Under the pieces are notes generated by a model that was not told where the DNA came from, made no database searches, and saw nothing but the letters and a program-made list of their open reading frames with translations. This document shows, piece by piece, positions 60,887 through 64,000 of a stretch of DNA of 64,000 nucleotides (within the stretch, counting starts at the first letter, position 1; every line of letters starts with the position of its first letter). The stretch lies in assembly GCF_022811925.1 (NCBI RefSeq), contig NZ_CP065511.1, positions 3,899,501-3,963,500 of the forward strand, given 5' to 3'. The position numbers and the translations under genes were made by a program. The DNA comes from Cytobacillus oceanisediminis. Lineage in GTDB: Bacteria; Bacillota; Bacilli; Bacillales; Cytobacillaceae.

Positions 60887-61669
60887 ATGATGTCAAAGCT
60901 GGAGGCATTCATTCTGGGGATCATCCAGGGACTTACCGAGTTCCTGCCTATATCAAGTACAGGACATTTATATCTGGGGAGACATCTATTTGGGCTTGAT
61001 GAAGCAGGACTCTTCCTTGATACAATGCTGCATATAGGAACTTTACTGGCAGTCCTTGTCGTTTACAAAAATGAATTGCTTCAAATTGTAAAGAAGCCAT
61101 TCGGCAAGCTGTCGATGCTTCTGATAGTCGGGACGATTCCAGCCGTAATCGTCGGGCTCCTGCTGAGTGACATGTTCGATTCAATTTCAAAATCCGGTGT
61201 TACAATCGGCTGGGAATTTCTATTTACCGGGTTCATACTCTGGATTGCTGATGGTGTTAAGAAAGGTGCAAAAAAGATGGATCGCATCACATACGGAGAT
61301 GCTCTGTTTATCGGCACTTTTCAGGCAGCTGCCATCTTTCCGGCAGTCTCCAGGTCCGGCTTAACCATTGCAGCAGGCCTTTTCCGAAAGCTCGACAGGG
61401 AAACAGCTGCTTATTTTTCCTTTCTGCTATCCATTCCGGCCATCGCAGGCGGCATTGTCATGCAATTTGGAGAATTGATGTCCGGCCACACTGAAGCCAT
61501 AACCCTTGGCAGTATGTTAATGGCAACTTTGTCATCAGCACTCTTTGGCTATGCAGCAGTCGTTTGGATGATTAATTTTCTAAAACGAAAATCCTTGAAG
61601 ATATTTGCTGTATACGTTTGGATATTAGGGTTCACCATTATATTCCTGCAAATGACCGGGATTTTTTAA
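60887..61669 (+). CDS. uppP: undecaprenyl-diphosphate phosphatase
   Basis: Membrane enzyme of 260 aa (BacA/UppP family) that recycles the peptidoglycan carrier lipid and gives bacitracin tolerance. EFLPISSTGH (18-27) and the FPAVSRSGLTI motif carry the catalytic Glu, His and Arg. AGGAAGGTGA precedes two adjacent ATGs. It is followed 23 bases later by a DedA gene on the same strand. Confidence 0.95.
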   Translation: MMSKLEAFILGIIQGLTEFLPISSTGHLYLGRHLFGLDEAGLFLDTMLHIGTLLAVLVVYKNELLQIVKKPFGKLSMLLIVGTIPAVIVGLLLSDMFDSISKSGVTIGWEFLFTGFILWIADGVKKGAKKMDRITYGDALFIGTFQAAAIFPAVSRSGLTIAAGLFRKLDRETAAYFSFLLSIPAIAGGIVMQFGELMSGHTEAITLGSMLMATLSSALFGYAAVVWMINFLKRKSLKIFAVYVWILGFTIIFLQMTGIF

Positions 61670-61692
61670 TTTTCTAATGGGGAGGTATCAGT

Positions 61693-62277
61693 ATGGAAGA
61701 GATCATTGCCAGCATTTTTGAAATACTTTCCCAGCTGGGTTATGCCGGCATTGCACTTGGTTTAATGGTTGAGGTGATACCAAGCGAAATTGTCCTGAGC
61801 TATGGCGGCTTTTTAGTTGGCACAGGAGACATCCATTTTACAGGAGCCCTGCTTGCGGGGGTTGCAGGCGGAACATTTGCCCAGCTGTTTCTTTACTGGC
61901 TTGGCGTGTATGGCGGAAGGCCTGTTCTTGATAAATATGGAAAATATTTGCTGATTCATAAAAAACATTTGGATGCATCGGAGAAATGGTTCGAAAAGTA
62001 TGGAACAGGAGTGATCTTTACGGCCAGATTTATACCTGTAATACGGCACGCCATATCCATCCCTGCAGGAATAGCCAAAATGCCATTATCGGTCTTTACT
62101 GTTTACACCATAGCTGCCATGGTGCCATGGACGGTCCTCTTTTTATTATTGGGAATGGAACTTGGTGACCACTGGAGAGACATCAAAGAATATGCAAAAC
62201 CATTTATATTGCCGATAATAGTCATCGCTTTGGGCTCGGGAGTGTTCTATTTTTTTTACAAAACGCGGAAAAGTTAA
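61693..62277 (+). CDS. DedA family membrane protein
   Basis: A 194-aa member of the SNARE-associated/VTT superfamily with about five helices. The acidic EVIPSEIVLSYGGFLVG (about 27-43) and the ARFIPVIRHAISIPAGIAKM motif (about 115-134) are the family marks. Some DedA proteins flip undecaprenyl phosphate (family knowledge), which fits co-location with uppP. GGGGAGG precedes the ATG. Confidence 0.9.
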   Translation: MEEIIASIFEILSQLGYAGIALGLMVEVIPSEIVLSYGGFLVGTGDIHFTGALLAGVAGGTFAQLFLYWLGVYGGRPVLDKYGKYLLIHKKHLDASEKWFEKYGTGVIFTARFIPVIRHAISIPAGIAKMPLSVFTVYTIAAMVPWTVLFLLLGMELGDHWRDIKEYAKPFILPIIVIALGSGVFYFFYKTRKS

Positions 62278-62302
62278 CATAACCAAAATCAGGTTATTAC
62301 TC

Positions 62303-62338
62303 AAAAGTGTAGAATGATAATTTTACACTTTTTTTATT
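62303..62338 (+). terminator. terminator of uppP-dedA
   Basis: AAAGTGTA pairs with TACACTTT, followed by a T-run on the plus strand. Confidence 0.75.
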
Positions 62339-62431
62339 TGAGCATATCAAGTTCATTCAGAAAAATGTTCACACTTTCTTTTCATTTTTGTAAAATAAAG
62401 CAAAAACTACAGGTTCAAAGGACGAGACCAT

Positions 62432-63556
62432 GTGATGAAAATTTTATTAAAAAACGCAATCATTTACCCTGTTACTTCCCCTACTTTCCATGGGGATGTA
62501 ATAGTAGAAAACGGAAAGATTTTAAAGACAGGCAAGAACTTAAAGTCTGATTCAAATGTAAAAATTATTGACTGCCATAGCCACCACCTGCTTCCGGGCT
62601 TCATAGATGTTCATACTCATTTGGGCCTGTATGATGAAGGAACGGGATGGGCAGGCAATGATGCCAACGAAACAATTGAACCGCTTAGTCCGCACATTCG
62701 AGCGATGGATGGAGTATATCCTCTTGATCCGGCTTTTGCCGATGCTGTGAAATATGGCATAACAACTGCCCATATCATGCCAGGCAGCGCCAATGTAATT
62801 GGGGGAACAACTTCTGTTATTAAGACTGCAGGAAAAAATATCAGCAAAATGATTATACAGGAAACAGCCGGACTTAAGATTGCCCTTGGAGAAAATCCAA
62901 AACGGATTCACAGCCATGGCAACAAGGATTCAATTACAAGAATGGGGATAATGGGAATGCTGAGGGAAGCCTTTTATGAGGCTTTACATTGCGATAACCC
63001 TGACTCATTTAGGTTTGCACCGCTTGTAAAAGCGCTTAAAAGAGAAATTCCCGTCAGGATTCACGCGCATAGGGCAGATGATATCATTTCTGCCATCCGC
63101 TTTGCAGAAGAATACAATCTGGATCTTCGGATCGAACATTGTACAGAAGGCCATTTAATTGCGGACGAATTGGAAGGGCTGAATTTAAAGGTATCAGTCG
63201 GGCCCACTTTAACAAGGCGGTCCAAAGTGGAGCTGAAAAACAAAACCTGGAAAACGTATCAGCAGCTGACAGAGCATGGTGTTGAAGTTTCCATCACTAC
63301 AGATCATCCCTACACACCTGTGCAGTATTTAAATATGTGTGCAGCTATTGCAGTCCGGGAAGGCCTTTCCGAACAAAAAGCCTTAGAAGGAATCACCATT
63401 CTGCCGGCAAAAAACCTCAGGATCGATAATCAGCTTGGGAGCATCGAGGAAGGAAAAGATGCCGATTTAGTATTGTGGAACCATCACCCATTCCACTTTC
63501 TTTCCAAGCCGAAATGGACAATGATAGGCGGAAATTTTGTGTACAGGGAATCGTGA
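62432..63556 (+). CDS. amidohydrolase family protein
   Basis: A 374-aa TIM-barrel metal-dependent hydrolase. The metal-binding HTH is in FIDVHTHLGL (about 60-69), further His residues are in IHAHRADD and IEHCTEGH, and Asp is in TTDHPYTP. The N- and C-terminal beta segments form the typical composite sheet, and GSIEEGKDADLVLW is the usual end. It resembles imidazolonepropionase/prolidase-like amidohydrolases; the substrate is unknown. The start is either GTG 62432 or the adjacent ATG 62435, after AAAGGA. Confidence 0.85.
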   Translation: MMKILLKNAIIYPVTSPTFHGDVIVENGKILKTGKNLKSDSNVKIIDCHSHHLLPGFIDVHTHLGLYDEGTGWAGNDANETIEPLSPHIRAMDGVYPLDPAFADAVKYGITTAHIMPGSANVIGGTTSVIKTAGKNISKMIIQETAGLKIALGENPKRIHSHGNKDSITRMGIMGMLREAFYEALHCDNPDSFRFAPLVKALKREIPVRIHAHRADDIISAIRFAEEYNLDLRIEHCTEGHLIADELEGLNLKVSVGPTLTRRSKVELKNKTWKTYQQLTEHGVEVSITTDHPYTPVQYLNMCAAIAVREGLSEQKALEGITILPAKNLRIDNQLGSIEEGKDADLVLWNHHPFHFLSKPKWTMIGGNFVYRES

Positions 63557-63606
63557 AACCATGTCGAATATCGCTGGTGTAATTTGACATAAAATCGCAA
63601 AAAAAT

Positions 63607-63641
63607 AATCAAAAAACCTATTTCCTTTTTGATTTTTTTTT
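63607..63641 (+). terminator. terminator of the amidohydrolase gene
   Basis: AATCAAAAA/TTTTTGATT (9 bp) followed by T7 on the plus strand. Confidence 0.75.
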
Positions 63642-63649
63642 AGTATTAT

Positions 63650-63868
63650 ACCTAAAGTGAAGTGAAAATTTTGCTTCTTTATGACAGACAATCTAATATC
63701 GGAAACGATAGTAATAGGGAAGGCAAATGGTGCGCCACCAGTTATCTGGTTCTAGTGGGTTCGATTCCCACCCCGAAATTTTTTAGCAGCATAATAAAAA
63801 ATTTCGAGGGTGGACCGATGGCTCTATTTGGCATGGAGTAGGACTGCCCTCAATTGGAGGGATATCCT
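63650..63868 (+). promoter_or_regulatory. structured leader RNA with T-arm look-alike and buried ribosome binding site
   Basis: A possible -10 TATTAT (63644-63649) precedes about 210 nt of leader. Stems visible in order: TATCG-GAAA-CGATA (63697-63710); GGTG-CGC-CACC (63729-63739); CCAG/CTGG (63738-63749); and GTGGG-TTCGATT-CCCAC (63755-63771), the size and loop of a tRNA T-arm. An 18-bp stem with one bulge, CCACCCCGAAATTTTTTA with 63795-63813, excludes the T-arm. Finally CCCTC/GAGGG with TAGGA/TCCTA (63839-63869) encloses the Shine-Dalgarno. No known class is recognised. Confidence 0.6.
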
Positions 63869-64000
63869 ATGCTCAAGAAACGTGATCTTCACGACTGCCA
63901 TGCTTTATTTGATTTAATGACGCACCCTGATGTCTTCCCTTTTGTTCGCCAAAAAGCCAATTGTTATGATGAGTTTATGTTTATTACAAAGCAGACAATC
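63869..64000 (+). CDS. GNAT-like N-acetyltransferase, C-terminus cut by window edge
   Basis: Only 44 residues are visible (start MLKKRDLHDCHALFDLMTHP, then DVFPFVRQKA). This resembles the first helix and strand of GNAT acetyltransferases of the RimJ/YjcK type; without the acetyl-CoA motif the call is tentative. GGAGGG lies 7 bases before the ATG but within a hairpin, so translation may be switched by the leader RNA. Confidence 0.6.
   Translation, partial: MLKKRDLHDCHALFDLMTHPDVFPFVRQKANCYDEFMFITKQTI

Noticed and set aside
63751..63775. tRNA gene fragment or attachment site
   Set aside because: The T-arm sequence is present but no matching 5' acceptor, D-arm or 7-base anticodon lo+op occurs; neighbouring stems have 3-4 base loops, so it is not a tRNA gene, and no integrase is nearby.
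63807..63818. T-box antiterminator motif (GGGTGGACCG)
   Set aside because: Only a partial match to the T-box consensus, no stem I with specifier loop, and no following terminator; the bases are part of the 18-bp hairpin.

Overview
The window is chromosomal DNA from a low-GC, endospore-forming Bacillaceae. The evidence is an H-type small acid-soluble spore protein, a Ku/LigD repair pair, a GlpP-controlled glycerol regulon, a B. subtilis-like rib operon behind an FMN riboswitch, paired cold-shock proteins with a CshA-type helicase, and strong AGGAGG-type ribosome binding sites. Many proteins resemble B. subtilis counterparts (FruA/K/R, YwaD-like, BioY/B, CopA/Z/CsoR, YdjO, YuxH, YxlE/F/G-like, RibD/E/BA/H, UppP). 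The species cannot be fixed from sequence alone. A Cytobacillus/Mesobacillus-like soil bacillus fits best (inference).

Layout, left to right. 0-7.4 kb: a truncated alpha/beta hydrolase, a small protein whose frame runs through a terminator, an unlisted type I toxin-antitoxin locus, a DUF2935 protein, a GNAT enzyme behind two TetR-type operators, and the fruR-fruK-fruA operon with a cre site and a 35-bp palindrome. 7.2-11.3 kb: a possible small RNA, a DUF2188 protein, a secreted M28 aminopeptidase and bioY-bioB under a BirA operator. 11.3-15 kb: a class I ribonucleotide reductase operon with two NrdR boxes and an adenosylcobalamin riboswitch. 15-18.4 kb: copper efflux (csoR-copZ, and copA plus a 42-residue membrane peptide). 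18.5-19.7 kb: sspH and a LysE exporter. 20-25.2 kb: a complete 16S-23S-5S rRNA operon on the minus strand, without spacer tRNAs. 25.3-31.5 kb: small accessory genes, cspD- and cspB-like genes and cshA.

31.7-36 kb: folD behind a ZTP riboswitch, an unidentified structured RNA and a nucleoside hydrolase. 35-40 kb: the glp regulon (glpP, glpF-glpK, glpD), with GlpP-type terminator leaders before glpF and glpD and a cre site at the glpFK promoter. 40-46.4 kb: a PAP2 phosphatase, divergent ku and ligD, dapF and a YuxH-like EAL-HDOD protein. 46.6-52 kb: a purine permease and the ribD-ribE-ribBA-ribH operon, whose FMN riboswitch carries an unusually long insert. 52-64 kb: EcsC, a ResA-like thioredoxin, a subtilisin-like protease, a patatin, a YxlEFG-like ABC exporter, a WYL regulator, uppP, a DedA protein, an amidohydrolase, and a truncated GNAT gene. 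The last is preceded by a striking leader RNA with a tRNA T-arm look-alike and a hairpin that buries the ribosome binding site.

The main theme is dense cis-regulation of ordinary metabolic genes. Signals include three riboswitches (cobalamin, ZTP, FMN), GlpP antitermination leaders, and likely CcpA, FruR, BirA, NrdR, CsoR and TetR-type operators. The least explained pieces are the leader at 63.65-63.87 kb, the RNA at 32.85-33.05 kb, the small RNA candidate at 7.28-7.39 kb and the insert in the FMN riboswitch.
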